DNA of 16,222 nucleotides from Thiobacillus sp. (lineage in GTDB: Bacteria > Pseudomonadota > Gammaproteobacteria > Burkholderiales > Thiobacillaceae), in NCBI GenBank assembly GCA_020216925.1, contig JAIWOL010000078.1:1-16222 (forward strand). The letters are read 5' to 3'. Numbering within the stretch: the stretch's first letter is position 1; each line of letters begins with the position of its first letter. Positions 1 to 8,022 of this stretch are shown here, piece by piece. The notes beneath the pieces were generated by a model. It saw only the letters and a program-made list of their open reading frames with translations. It had not been told where the DNA came from and did no database searches. The position numbers and the translations under genes were made by a program.

Positions 1-2392
1 TAAACTCCCACAGAACCAGCGAGGCCGCGTTGGATTCGGCGAAGCTTGCCGGGTCGGTTACGTTCAAGGCAAAGTAGCCCTGCCCACCCTGCCCCAGGCC
101 GCTGACCAATACCGTTTTCCAGTCTGCGCCCGTGCTGGAGAAGTCCGCATCCCCTACCATGGGTGAACTGTTCACAAAATATTGATGGCTGCTGTTGTAG
201 GTCTGGCTGGTCAGCTTGCTGAGTTTGCCGAACACGCGCGCCGGCACATAGCCCAGCACTTCATTGCCCGAGGTCGCGGTAGGCAGGTTGGTAACCGGAT
301 CGAAGCTGGCATCGAATCCATGCAGCATGCCGTCGTTGGCCCCCAGATAGATAACCGGCTTGCGCGTAAGATTGCTTGCGCGGAATGCAGCATAGCCAGG
401 ATGATCATCATCGGAATAGCCTGCTTGCGGTTGCCCGACATACCACGGGTTCGAATCGATGATGTCGCCTAGCTTGCTCACGGTGCGTGCGCGAAATTGG
501 CCTACACCGGAACCTTCATTGGCAGACCAGCCGCGCAGGTATTCCAGTCTTTGCTGTCCAACCGACGCGGCATCGAGGGTCGGTCCACCTGAGGGTGGTG
601 TGCGTAACGCATTCTGCTGAGCAGACGAGAGACTGCCCCACTGAAACGGCACCCCACCACCGTTGTAGGTAAGAATGATGCGGCTATCCGAACTTGCCGC
701 CGTCTGCGCCATGAGTTTGATTGCGGCATCCCACTCGAACGTGCCAGATACCGCACCGGCCGCACTCAAGGTGTAAGAGAGCAATTGGCCCGTCCAGTTA
801 CTGCTGTCGAAACGCGCCTGGTACACCCGCGTCCCTGTCTGTATCGACGTAGTGTTCGCGGCAACTGACGAAGACGACGTTACGCGCGCCGCGACATCGT
901 TCAGTGCATCGCGCAATGCAGTGGTCAGCTCGGCCGGATCCTGGGCCGACAGATAGCCGCCAAAGCCATTGATACCCGCGTGCCAAAGATCATCAACCGC
1001 GGTCGCCTGGTTGAATACCGGCGTGGGCCAGCGCGTCGCACCCGTGGTCAAGCCCGGCAGCGCGCCGGGATAAGGCAAGGTACCCTTGATGCCGAACCCC
1101 AAGGTGTAGGTGGTCATGTGCTGCCAACTGGCCGGGTCAGACACATCACCCGGCACGTTATTGGGCCACCCGGGGCCAGTTCGTAAATCAGTTGCCCAGT
1201 AAAACGTTGCGATGTCAGCCAGTGTATCCGATGCTGCGGTTGTGCCTTCGATGTACGGGAAAGGCCAGCTCGCACCTGGCGTCAGGCCGGTAATCGGCGC
1301 GGGCAGCGGCGGCACCGTCAAATCGCGGTTGCCTACGCCTGCAAAAGCGTCATTCCAGAACCCGTCGCTCGACAGGATAGTGTAGTTTTTCTGGCAGGAA
1401 TGTAATACCGGATCTGCGGTGGCAGGCGACACGCCTGGCATGGTGCCCGTCCGGTAATATTCGCCCGCGTTTCTCAGCGCCGTGCGCAGCGGCGTGCTAC
1501 CGGCTGGGACGATGCCATAAAAACGCTTGAACCAGTTTGTTTTGTGAACTGGATCAAAGGGCTTGGTGGGCAGAAAATTTGTGTTATTGAAATTGATCGT
1601 TTGAAAGCCCACGCGGTAGCTGTCGTTCAAACCGGCAAAAGCCCTTCCTGCGGCGCTTTTCATCGCCAGCATCCGGGTACGGTAGTAGCTGAACCAGTTG
1701 GCGTAGTTCTGCTGAACCGCCGCGCTGGCAGTGTTGACGTTCACCAGGGTAAACACTGCATTGCCCGGTGGCGTGCCAACTGCACTGTTGCACTCAGTGA
1801 AGAAAGTATTTCCGATTACGGCACCGCTAGATGTGTACTGAAAGTCGCGCGCGGGCTGGGTGCCCGTGTAGGCGAAATAGTGGCCGCCTGCGAAACCAGC
1901 GCGAATCGTCAACGTTGCGAGATTTAGGGTTCCCAGCGCTGGATTGAAACCATCGATAGGTGCCGCATTGTAATTCGAATTGGGATAAGGCACGCCTGCG
2001 GCATCAAGCGGTGGCGTGTAGGTGGTGGCCGGGTTGAAGTAAGCACCGTTGCAATGGTTGCTGTACAGTCCATAGCGGCCATCGGTCGGGCCTACCGTGG
2101 ATTGGTACATCCAGTAATTATTGAAGTTATCGACAATCAGAGGACCGCCATTGCTGAACTGAAAACTGTTCGTCGTTCTGAAAAGAATTGCCACGTCAGG
2201 CAGCCATGTCCACGCCATCGACCCCGAGTTATCCAGCACAAAGCTCACATTGGGCGGCACCACGGTGCCGAGAAAAACCGGTACATTGGGTATGGACAGT
2301 GTGGCCGCATGTACCTGCATGGCAACCAATGAAACGGCCATTGCCCTGGCTGCATGACGCGCGAATTTCGAGCGTAAATGATTAAGTTTCAT
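1..2392 (-). CDS. pilY1: Type IV pilus tip adhesin/assembly protein PilY1, N-terminal 797 residues (partial)
   Basis: The reading frame is open from the ATG at 2392 to the left edge with no stop, so the C-terminus is outside the window. The first 30 residues form a signal peptide: a basic stretch, a hydrophobic stretch, and a likely cut after VHA near residue 29. A von Willebrand A-like domain follows, with the metal-site motif DNSGSM at residues 54-59. From about residue 640 the PilY1 C-terminal beta-propeller begins, shown by DSNPWYVG, GANDGMLHGFDA (684 onward), WKTVLVSGLG and NVTDPASF. PilY1 is a secreted protein that joins the minor pilins in the tip/priming complex, controls pilus extension and retraction, and often acts as an adhesin or surface sensor. 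It is the last gene of the operon in this window and overlaps pilX by ATGA. Identification is firm. The calcium-binding loop and length cannot be checked. Confidence 0.93.
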   Translation of the reverse strand, partial: MKLNHLRSKFARHAARAMAVSLVAMQVHAATLSIPNVPVFLGTVVPPNVSFVLDNSGSMAWTWLPDVAILFRTTNSFQFSNGGPLIVDNFNNYWMYQSTVGPTDGRYGLYSNHCNGAYFNPATTYTPPLDAAGVPYPNSNYNAAPIDGFNPALGTLNLATLTIRAGFAGGHYFAYTGTQPARDFQYTSSGAVIGNTFFTECNSAVGTPPGNAVFTLVNVNTASAAVQQNYANWFSYYRTRMLAMKSAAGRAFAGLNDSYRVGFQTINFNNTNFLPTKPFDPVHKTNWFKRFYGIVPAGSTPLRTALRNAGEYYRTGTMPGVSPATADPVLHSCQKNYTILSSDGFWNDAFAGVGNRDLTVPPLPAPITGLTPGASWPFPYIEGTTAASDTLADIATFYWATDLRTGPGWPNNVPGDVSDPASWQHMTTYTLGFGIKGTLPYPGALPGLTTGATRWPTPVFNQATAVDDLWHAGINGFGGYLSAQDPAELTTALRDALNDVAARVTSSSSVAANTTSIQTGTRVYQARFDSSNWTGQLLSYTLSAAGAVSGTFEWDAAIKLMAQTAASSDSRIILTYNGGGVPFQWGSLSSAQQNALRTPPSGGPTLDAASVGQQRLEYLRGWSANEGSGVGQFRARTVSKLGDIIDSNPWYVGQPQAGYSDDDHPGYAAFRASNLTRKPVIYLGANDGMLHGFDASFDPVTNLPTATSGNEVLGYVPARVFGKLSKLTSQTYNSSHQYFVNSSPMVGDADFSSTGADWKTVLVSGLGQGGQGYFALNVTDPASFAESNAASLVLWEF

Positions 2393-2982
2393 GGTGCGAA
2401 CACCTCCTGGAGCTGTACAACCGTATTGGGATTGGCGCCTACGGCGCGGGCGGTGATGCGATAGAAATAACGTGTATTCGAATTGCCGGTGCGTGCGAAT
2501 ATCTCGATCAGATAACGCGGCTGAGCCGCTATGCCGGCGATCGGGGCGGCAAAGGTAAATGTGCCGTATATGACGCCCGGGGCTGCGTCCAGGGGAAAAG
2601 CCACCCAAGCAGGCTGGCCGCCAAAACCATACCCGGCAACAAAGGGGTTGTCATAGCATTGACCGTTGGTACAGGCTGAGGTGAAGGGTGTCATGCCAGC
2701 GGTTTGCCAGGGACGGTCCGTCGCCGGGCGGCAGCCTACCGTGCCAGGAACGCAGGGGGTTCCGTCCGCCTTTAATGACAAAATGTCGCGTTTGGCATCG
2801 CGCAGCGCCGCCTCGGCGGCCTGGAACGCCAGGCTGCGATCGCGTGTTCCGCCAGCCATGCGCTCCTGCAGCATGGCACTTTTCATCGCAATGACGCCCA
2901 GCAGGGTCAAGGCCACCAGAAAAATCAGGCCCAAGACCAGGGTGACGCCCAGCTGCCGGTGTCTGATATTCATCCCGATCAT
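2389..2982 (-). CDS. pilX: Type IV pilus minor pilin PilX
   Basis: This 197-residue protein starts with a short basic leader ending in QLG. A single hydrophobic helix (VTLVLGLIFLVALTLLGV) follows, then the PilX N-terminal signature QERMAGGTRDRSLAFQAAEAALRDA. The prepilin peptidase would cut after Gly12. The usual glutamate at mature position 5 is replaced by Leu, as in GspK-like tip pseudopilins, which fits a place at the very top of the pilus. The C-terminal half holds Cys pairs (CVPGTVGC, CTNGQC) that probably form disulfides in the periplasm. The start at 2982 is chosen because its ATG overlaps the pilW stop as ATGA. A second ATG at 2973 would also leave a normal leader. It overlaps pilY1 by ATGA. 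Its role is in the minor-pilin complex that primes pilus assembly and carries PilY1. Confidence 0.9.
   Translation of the reverse strand: MIGMNIRHRQLGVTLVLGLIFLVALTLLGVIAMKSAMLQERMAGGTRDRSLAFQAAEAALRDAKRDILSLKADGTPCVPGTVGCRPATDRPWQTAGMTPFTSACTNGQCYDNPFVAGYGFGGQPAWVAFPLDAAPGVIYGTFTFAAPIAGIAAQPRYLIEIFARTGNSNTRYFYRITARAVGANPNTVVQLQEVFAP
2401..2408 (-). promoter_or_regulatory. Strong ribosome binding site of pilY1
   Basis: On the minus strand AGGAGGTG lies ten bases (counted from AGGAGG) upstream of the pilY1 ATG at 2392, inside the end of pilX. It is the best Shine-Dalgarno match seen in the window and confirms the pilY1 start. It suggests that pilY1 can be initiated well in its own right as well as by coupling to pilX. 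Confidence 0.75.
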
Positions 2983-3740
2983 CCGAGTCGATTCCTCAAG
3001 CCAATGACTTTGATAAATGCACGCCGGATTCGCTGGTCGGGCGCGATGATGACATTACCATTGCAATCAACATACTGCTGGGCGTCGGGCGCCCTGCCGT
3101 CGGCAGTACGCACCAGCACGCATACCCTGACCGCCCGAGCCGCCGGTGCATTCGCGGCAGTCGGGGCGACATACTGGTCGACACTCATATCGTTGTTTGT
3201 ATCGATCCCGAAGGTCACCTGAAAATCCTCGACATTGGCGGCCAAGGGCTGGGTGACATTTCCAACGCTCGATGTGCACCCCAAGCTGGTCCCTGCCAGC
3301 ATCAGGGTTTGAGTCACCACTACAGGCGCCGCAGCGGTCCCCCCTGTGCCGCTGCCAAGACAATCAAATTCGCCCAGGCTGGCGCTGGCAAAACGAATGG
3401 TCAGCGTATCCGGAGTTCCGCCAGCGCCATCCATCCCATCAAGCGCCATGCCCGCACCGGGGATGCCGGCGAATGTGAGCAGGGTATTATCCGGCGCGAC
3501 GTCGGCGCGCCCGGCCTCATGCACAATCCGGGAAATCACGTCCAGTACAAAACGGCCGGTTTCCTGCAAACGTGCTGACTCATCCTGGTCCTGAAAAGAT
3601 TGCCTCCCGGCCAGATAAACATTCCCCACCACGGCAATCAGCAGCAAGCCTATCGCCATGGCGATCATCAACTCGACCAGCGAGAAACCCGTCTGCGCGT
3701 GTAGCTTGCGGACAGTCTTCATGTTTGCAGACGTTCTCAT
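2979..3740 (-). CDS. pilW: Type IV pilus minor pilin PilW
   Basis: This 253-residue pseudopilin has the class III signal QTG|FSLVELMIAMAIGLLLI. Cleavage is after Gly18, the conserved Glu is at mature position 5 (residue 23), and a long hydrophobic helix follows. After it come SFQDQDESARLQETGRFVLDVISRIVHEAGR, a typical PilW helix-to-domain junction (shown in parts), and a Cys-containing globular domain ending in IRRAFIKVIGLRNRLG. An upstream ATG at 3800 would add 20 residues reading through pilV. The start at 3740 is preferred because it overlaps the pilV stop as ATGA and leaves a leader of normal size. The gene is coupled at both ends, to pilV before it and pilX after it. PilW is a core minor pilin needed to start pilus assembly at the inner-membrane platform. 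Confidence 0.9.
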   Translation of the reverse strand: MRTSANMKTVRKLHAQTGFSLVELMIAMAIGLLLIAVVGNVYLAGRQSFQDQDESARLQETGRFVLDVISRIVHEAGRADVAPDNTLLTFAGIPGAGMALDGMDGAGGTPDTLTIRFASASLGEFDCLGSGTGGTAAAPVVVTQTLMLAGTSLGCTSSVGNVTQPLAANVEDFQVTFGIDTNNDMSVDQYVAPTAANAPAARAVRVCVLVRTADGRAPDAQQYVDCNGNVIIAPDQRIRRAFIKVIGLRNRLG

Positions 3741-4192
3741 GGGTGCACCACCGTGGCGAAGTTCCTGACAACCGGCCCGCCCTCGCTTTGTTCGGTCCAT
3801 CTCAGGGTCACGACATAGCCTGCCGCAAGCGTACCGGCGACTGTTCCGGTTCCGCCGGGCAGCGCCCGACTATTTTCAAGATTCCATGCACGATGGTCGG
3901 CAACGGCCTGATCGGCCGGTGTGCAGGCGGGCGCACAAACCGGAGCCGCCGGCGTCACCGCGCCCAAGGCATCGTAAGCGCCCGCCGCCGCCCCAGCCAG
4001 ATTGGCGCGTATCCGTTCCGCAATGTCGTAGGCCTGCTGTGTGGCGATTGAGCGCTGCGCGGCGACTTGCGTGTTTTTGACGCTCATGACCTGCATTCCG
4101 GCGATTCCGAGCAGACCGATCGCCAGGATCACCAGCGTGACCAGCACCTCGATCAGGGACACCCCGTTTTGTCTGGATCTATCTAAGGACAT
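3737..4192 (-). CDS. pilV: Type IV pilus modification/minor pilin PilV
   Basis: This 151-residue pseudopilin has a ten-residue leader ending QNG. The mature N-terminus is VSLIEVLVTLVILAIGLLGI, with Glu at mature position 5 (residue 15), then AGMQVMSVKNTQVAAQRS and a small domain with two close cysteines (CAPAC). The domain after the helix and the ending YVVTLRWTE fit the PilV family, a minor pilin of the tip/priming complex. It overlaps the fimT stop by ten bases on one side and pilW by ATGA on the other. No good Shine-Dalgarno is visible before the ATG, in keeping with translation coupled to fimT. Confidence 0.9.
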   Translation of the reverse strand: MSLDRSRQNGVSLIEVLVTLVILAIGLLGIAGMQVMSVKNTQVAAQRSIATQQAYDIAERIRANLAGAAAGAYDALGAVTPAAPVCAPACTPADQAVADHRAWNLENSRALPGGTGTVAGTLAAGYVVTLRWTEQSEGGPVVRNFATVVHP

Positions 4193-4701
4193 GATGCCGT
4201 ACCCATTCCCGTTGTTACACGCCCCTGATTGGCGACGACGACATTTCTTGATGCGGCCATCCCGCGGGCATCACAGGCCCTGAATGTTGCGTTGAAACCG
4301 ACGCTGTAGCCCTGTGCGCCAAAGCGGATCACCGCTCGTCCCCCTCTTAATGTATTGCCTCCGCCCAGAGCCGGGGTAACGCGCAAAACCGGAAGTTCTG
4401 CGGGATCCACCGCATTGTTTGCATTGGCATCGTTAAACACAATCCAGCCCGTTTCCCATGTCAGCGCACCTGAACAGGACGCACCGTCCACACTGGCGCA
4501 TAGGCTGACGGGACTGCCACGCTTGACTGCTTCCGATCGTGCGAAATTCAGATCGCCAACCAGCTCGCTAGTCTGCGAATTCAGCCTGGCGTTTTGTATG
4601 AATACCGCTAGATTCGGGGCCGCCACTGTCAATAAAATAACAAGCACCGCCAGGGTGATCATCAATTCAATCAAAGAGAATCCGTTTCCTCTGTATTGCA
4701 T
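4183..4701 (-). CDS. fimT: Type IV pilus pseudopilin FimT (GspH/FimT family)
   Basis: This 172-residue pseudopilin is the first gene of the minor-pilin operon. The leader is only seven residues (MQYRGNG). The mature protein starts FSLIELMITLAVLVILLTVA with Glu at position 5. Residues after the helix, APNLAVFIQNARLNSQTSEL and LNFARSEAVKRGSPVSLC, are the GspH/FimT signature. The rest is the beta-rich GspH domain, with WETGWIVFNDANANN and two further cysteines near the end. FimT proteins are minor pilins; some bind DNA during natural transformation, but that cannot be claimed from the sequence. AGCGAGGA lies 11 bases upstream as a ribosome binding site with rather long spacing. The operon promoter should lie in the 66 bases shared with thiO. 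Confidence 0.88.
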   Translation of the reverse strand: MQYRGNGFSLIELMITLAVLVILLTVAAPNLAVFIQNARLNSQTSELVGDLNFARSEAVKRGSPVSLCASVDGASCSGALTWETGWIVFNDANANNAVDPAELPVLRVTPALGGGNTLRGGRAVIRFGAQGYSVGFNATFRACDARGMAASRNVVVANQGRVTTGMGTASCP

Positions 4702-4767
4702 GGCTGTTTTAATCCTCGCTATTTACGGTAACGCAGGATAATCAGCGGCACCAGTCCACAATGACCA
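4702..4767. promoter_or_regulatory. Divergent intergenic region between fimT and thiO
   Basis: These 66 bases separate two divergent genes, so both promoters must fit here or in the flanking coding sequence. Toward thiO there is a GATAAT box at 4737-4742 that could be a -10 element, but no good -35 box at the right distance. Toward fimT no clear -10/-35 pair was seen. The AGCGAGGA at 4713-4720 (minus strand) is the likely fimT ribosome binding site. The region is AT-richer than its flanks, as expected for a promoter. Confidence 0.4.
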
Positions 4768-5886
4768 ATGGCCCGTTTGTTAGAACAAGCGGCATTTCCG
4801 GGGTTGCAGTTGGCCAAATTCATACTTGTTATCGGCGCAGGCGTTGCAGGATTGAGTGTTGCCTACGAAATGCTACGTCGCGGCCGGGAGGTGATGGTGA
4901 TCGATCGCGGCCCTGCCGGCGCTGAATCGACCTGGGCGGGTGGCGGCATCCTCGCTCCGCTGCTTCCTTGGGATTATCCCGATACTGTGACTTCTTTGGC
5001 GTTTTCTGCCATGCAGGCATGGGCCGAATGGGTAGATAAAATCGAAGTCCATTCCGGATTGCAATCTGAATACTGGAAATGCGGAATGGTCGCACTGTCC
5101 GTCACAAACCCCGGCACGGCACTCTCATGGTGCGAAGCAAAGGGGGTGCCTGCCAGCCTCAGTCCGTCTTCTGACGCAGCCATCTGGCTGCCAGATATCG
5201 CCCAAGTCAGAAACCCTCGACTGGTGAAAGCCTTGCGTACCGCGTTCCTGGCCGCAGGCGGATACCTGTACGAATCACATGGCGATTTCTCACTTTTCTC
5301 ACACGCACGGCGAGTGGAGTCTGTGCAGATCAAGAATGAAGCTCATGCCGTCGAACAACTTGTGCTGGCTACAGGCGCATGGGCCGGCCAGCCGCTTCTT
5401 GGCGTGAACGCCATCCCGAACATTCGTCCGATTCGCGGACAGATGCTTTTGTATGCCCTGGCTCCCGGCACCTTGAATAGCATTCTTTATCGTCAGGGGC
5501 TGTACATCATTCCCAGGCAGGATGGCCATGTATTAGTCGGCAGCACATTGGAGGATGCCGGATTCGACAAAACCACGGATGCAGAAACAGCACGGTATCT
5601 GCATCGTTCTGCAGCGGAAATGCTGCCGGCCCTGACAAACAGCACGCCCCTCCGGCACTGGGCCGGTTTGCGGCCGGGATCGCCCGACAATATTCCAGTC
5701 ATTGACAGACATCCCGATTTTGACAACGTATTCGTCAACGTTGGACATTATCGCTATGGCCTCACCATGGCTCCCGCTTCCGCTGAACTCCTCGCAGACC
5801 TGATTGAAGACAAAACACCCGCGCTTGACCCTACCCCATACAGTTGGGCAGCGGCACAACAGCGGCAGTGGACGGATCGACTCTGA
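4768..5886 (+). CDS. thiO: Glycine oxidase ThiO (FAD-dependent amino-acid oxidase)
   Basis: ThiO oxidises glycine with oxygen to the imine used by thiazole synthase in thiamine synthesis. The 372-residue protein shows the FAD Rossmann motif VIGAGVAGLS (residues 21-30), VMVIDRG at the end of the second strand, STWAGGGILAP (54-64), and ATGAWAG (201-207). The C-terminal oxidase signatures are PIRGQML, YIIPRQDGHVLVGSTLED, and WAGLRPGSPDNIPVID. It is a soluble cytoplasmic enzyme of normal family length. The start is uncertain. The ATG at 4768 has no Shine-Dalgarno and gives about 18 residues before the first strand. A TTG at 4810, with CGGGG six bases upstream, would give MAKFILVIGAG, a more usual N-terminus. 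No other thiamine gene is in the window. A thiO next to the minor-pilin operon is an arrangement I associate with betaproteobacteria. Confidence 0.88.
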   Translation: MARLLEQAAFPGLQLAKFILVIGAGVAGLSVAYEMLRRGREVMVIDRGPAGAESTWAGGGILAPLLPWDYPDTVTSLAFSAMQAWAEWVDKIEVHSGLQSEYWKCGMVALSVTNPGTALSWCEAKGVPASLSPSSDAAIWLPDIAQVRNPRLVKALRTAFLAAGGYLYESHGDFSLFSHARRVESVQIKNEAHAVEQLVLATGAWAGQPLLGVNAIPNIRPIRGQMLLYALAPGTLNSILYRQGLYIIPRQDGHVLVGSTLEDAGFDKTTDAETARYLHRSAAEMLPALTNSTPLRHWAGLRPGSPDNIPVIDRHPDFDNVFVNVGHYRYGLTMAPASAELLADLIEDKTPALDPTPYSWAAAQQRQWTDRL

Positions 5887-5974
5887 GCCTGCCGAAACTG
5901 TCGGGATGCTTTACACTTGGGCCACGTTTTTGCGCGTGTGCCCATGCGTGCCACCCTCCTTGTATTCTTGACGC
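5887..5974. other. Short intergenic region at the composition break
   Basis: These 88 bases lie between thiO and the ELM1-family gene. An imperfect inverted repeat (GGGCCACG at 5919-5926 against CGTGTGCCC at 5935-5943, with one bulged base) could form a small hairpin, but no run of T follows it, so it is not called a terminator. No convincing promoter or ribosome binding site precedes the ATG at 5975. Base composition changes here from the pil/thiO side to the GC-rich glycan side. Confidence 0.35.
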
Positions 5975-6913
5975 ATGACCCTGCCGACTGATCCTGCACG
6001 TACGACTCCGTTGGCTGTCTGGATCGTCGGCGACGGCAAGCCGGGGCATCTCAATCAATCGCGCGGGTTGGCCGAGGCGCTGGCGCGCATCGTTCCGGCT
6101 GCAATTCATGAACTGGCCGCGCTGCCGGCTTGGCAGGCGGGCCTCGCTTGGCTGTTCGGGCGCACGCCCGCGCCCGCCCTGCCCAAACCCGACCTGATCG
6201 TCGGCGCGGGGCACGCCACTCACCTCACGCTGCTGGCCGCCGGCCGCGCCACTGGAGCGCCCACCGTGGTGCTGATGAAACCCAGCCTGCCACGCGGCTG
6301 GTTTGATTTTGTCGTCGTGCCCGCGCACGATCAGGTCAAGGCGAATGCACGCACGTTTGTCAGCCAGGGGGCGCTCAACCGCATCGCGCCGGTGTTGAAT
6401 CCCGACCCCGTCTGCTCACAGCGCGGCCTGATTCTGGTTGGGGGCGAATCCAGACATTTCGAATGGAACAGCGACGCGGTCGCCACGCAGATCCGCAGCG
6501 TCGTGACACGCCTCCCCGAGCTGCGCTGGACACTCACCACTTCGCGCCGCACGCCTGACGATTTCGTCTCCCGCCTGCCGCGCTTCGCCGCATTAGAGGT
6601 CGTGCCTCACACGGCAACTTCACCCGACTGGCTGCCTGCCCGGCTGGCCGAAAGCGGTACGGTCTGGGTTACGCCGGACAGCGTATCCATGGTGACCGAG
6701 GCTCTCACCGCCGGGGCGGCTGTCGGTGTGTTCGACCTTCCGGTCAATCCGAAAAGCCGCGTCGGCTGGGCGCTTGCCGACCTGGCCGATGCGCGCCGCA
6801 TCACCCGTTTCATCCAGTGGTGCGCGCACGGCACGCTTTATCCCAATACTCAACCGCTTGCCGAGGCCGACCGTTGCGCGGCCTGGTTACTCGCATGTCT
6901 GAAAAAAAACTGA
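5975..6913 (+). CDS. Mitochondrial-fission ELM1-like family protein, probable sugar transferase
   Basis: This 312-residue soluble protein matches the bacterial ELM1-like family. Signatures in order are VWIVGDGKPGHLNQSRGLAE (15-34), IVGAGHATHLTLL (75-87), MKPSLPRGWFDFVVVPAHD (101-119), LILVGGESRHFEW (152-164), TLTTSRRTPDDF and VWVTPDSVSMVTEALTAG (230-247). The family is named after a plant mitochondrial protein, and its bacterial members have no well-established reaction. The two-Rossmann layout and the nucleotide-sugar-like loop DSVSMVTEA recall GT-B glycosyltransferases, and the gene sits among LPS genes, so a role in glycan synthesis is an inference. It overlaps the next gene by 19 bases. 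The start codon lacks a clear ribosome binding site, but the first conserved motif begins at residue 15, so little could be missing. Confidence 0.82.
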   Translation: MTLPTDPARTTPLAVWIVGDGKPGHLNQSRGLAEALARIVPAAIHELAALPAWQAGLAWLFGRTPAPALPKPDLIVGAGHATHLTLLAAGRATGAPTVVLMKPSLPRGWFDFVVVPAHDQVKANARTFVSQGALNRIAPVLNPDPVCSQRGLILVGGESRHFEWNSDAVATQIRSVVTRLPELRWTLTTSRRTPDDFVSRLPRFAALEVVPHTATSPDWLPARLAESGTVWVTPDSVSMVTEALTAGAAVGVFDLPVNPKSRVGWALADLADARRITRFIQWCAHGTLYPNTQPLAEADRCAAWLLACLKKN

Positions 6914-8022
6914 CTGTCCTGCAACTGCTGCCGGCGCTGGAATCCGGCGGCGTCGAGCGCGGCACGCTGGAAATCGCGCACGCACTGGTCGAGCGCGGCC
7001 ACCGCGCGCTGGTGATGTCGGCTGGCGGGCGGCTGGCGACGCCTCTGACCGAGTCGGGCGCCGAACATTTCGCCTGGCCTATCGGCAAAAAATCGCTGAA
7101 GTCGCTGCTGCTGGTGCGCAAACTACGACGCTTCCTCAGCGACCAGAAAGTCGACATCGTGCACGCGCGTTCGCGTGTACCCGCCTGGATCGCATATCTG
7201 GCCTGGCGCGGCATGAACCCGGCGACGCGGCCGCGCTTCGTTACCACCGTGCATGGCCTGTATGACGTCAACCGCTACAGCGGCATCATGACGCGCGGCG
7301 AGGCCGTGATCGCAGTGTCAGAAACCGCGCGCGACTACATTCTGTCCAACTATCCCGACACCCTGCCGTGGCGCGTCAGCGTCATTCACCGCGGCGTGGA
7401 CGGGCTGCATTACCCGCACGGCTGGAAACCAGATGACGCCTGGCGGACTGATTTTTTCGCACAGTTTCCGGTCGCGCGGGGAAAAACCATCCTCACCCTG
7501 CCCGGCCGCATTACCCGTCTCAAGGGGCACGAGGACTTCATCGAACTGACCGGACGGCTCAAGCGGCGCGGTCTGTGCGTGCACGGACTGATCGTCGGCG
7601 GCGCCACGCAATCCAAGCAGCGCTATCTGCAAAAGCTGCGCTACCGGGTTCGCAGCATGGGGCTCGAAGCCGACATCAGTTTTACCGGCCAGCGCGACGA
7701 TCTCAAATCGATTCTGGCCGTATCCAGCCTGGTGCTGTCGCTTTCAAGCCAGCCCGAATCGTTTGGCCGCACCACGCTGGAGGCCCTGCGGCTGGGTGTT
7801 CCCACAGCCGGCTATGCGCACGGCGGCGTGGGCGAAATCCTGCGGAAGATTTATCCGGCCGGGGCCCTGCCGCAGCATGATCTCGGTGAAACCTGCCGGC
7901 GCATTGCGCGGTTGCTGGAACAGCCTCCCGCCGTCCCCGACGGCGACTTCTTCCCGCTTCGCGCCATGCTGGACCAGACTCTCGAACTCTACGCCCGCAT
8001 GGCGCGCACCCCGCGCGGCTAA
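6895..8022 (+). CDS. Glycosyltransferase family 4, LPS-core type
   Basis: This 375-residue GT-B enzyme transfers a sugar from a nucleotide donor, probably onto the LPS inner or outer core at the cytoplasmic face of the inner membrane. The N-terminal domain opens with LQLLPALESGGVERGTLEIA (9-28), the glycine-rich acceptor-side loop of this group. The C-terminal donor domain has LPGRITRLKGHEDFI (202-216), VGGATQSKQRY and the E-x7-E motif in PESFGRTTLEALRLGVP (E288 and E296). The longer ATG at 6817 was rejected because its extra residues lie inside the ELM1-family gene and precede the family's normal start. The ATG at 6895 gives MSEKKLTVLQLLP and overlaps the upstream gene by 19 bases, suggesting coupling. 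It meets the GT10 gene tail to tail with a 4-base overlap. The exact sugar cannot be read from the sequence. Confidence 0.87.
   Translation: MSEKKLTVLQLLPALESGGVERGTLEIAHALVERGHRALVMSAGGRLATPLTESGAEHFAWPIGKKSLKSLLLVRKLRRFLSDQKVDIVHARSRVPAWIAYLAWRGMNPATRPRFVTTVHGLYDVNRYSGIMTRGEAVIAVSETARDYILSNYPDTLPWRVSVIHRGVDGLHYPHGWKPDDAWRTDFFAQFPVARGKTILTLPGRITRLKGHEDFIELTGRLKRRGLCVHGLIVGGATQSKQRYLQKLRYRVRSMGLEADISFTGQRDDLKSILAVSSLVLSLSSQPESFGRTTLEALRLGVPTAGYAHGGVGEILRKIYPAGALPQHDLGETCRRIARLLEQPPAVPDGDFFPLRAMLDQTLELYARMARTPRG

Noticed and set aside
5919..5943. Possible terminator hairpin after thiO
   Set aside because: The stem is interrupted by a bulge and no T run follows, so it does not meet the form of an intrinsic terminator.
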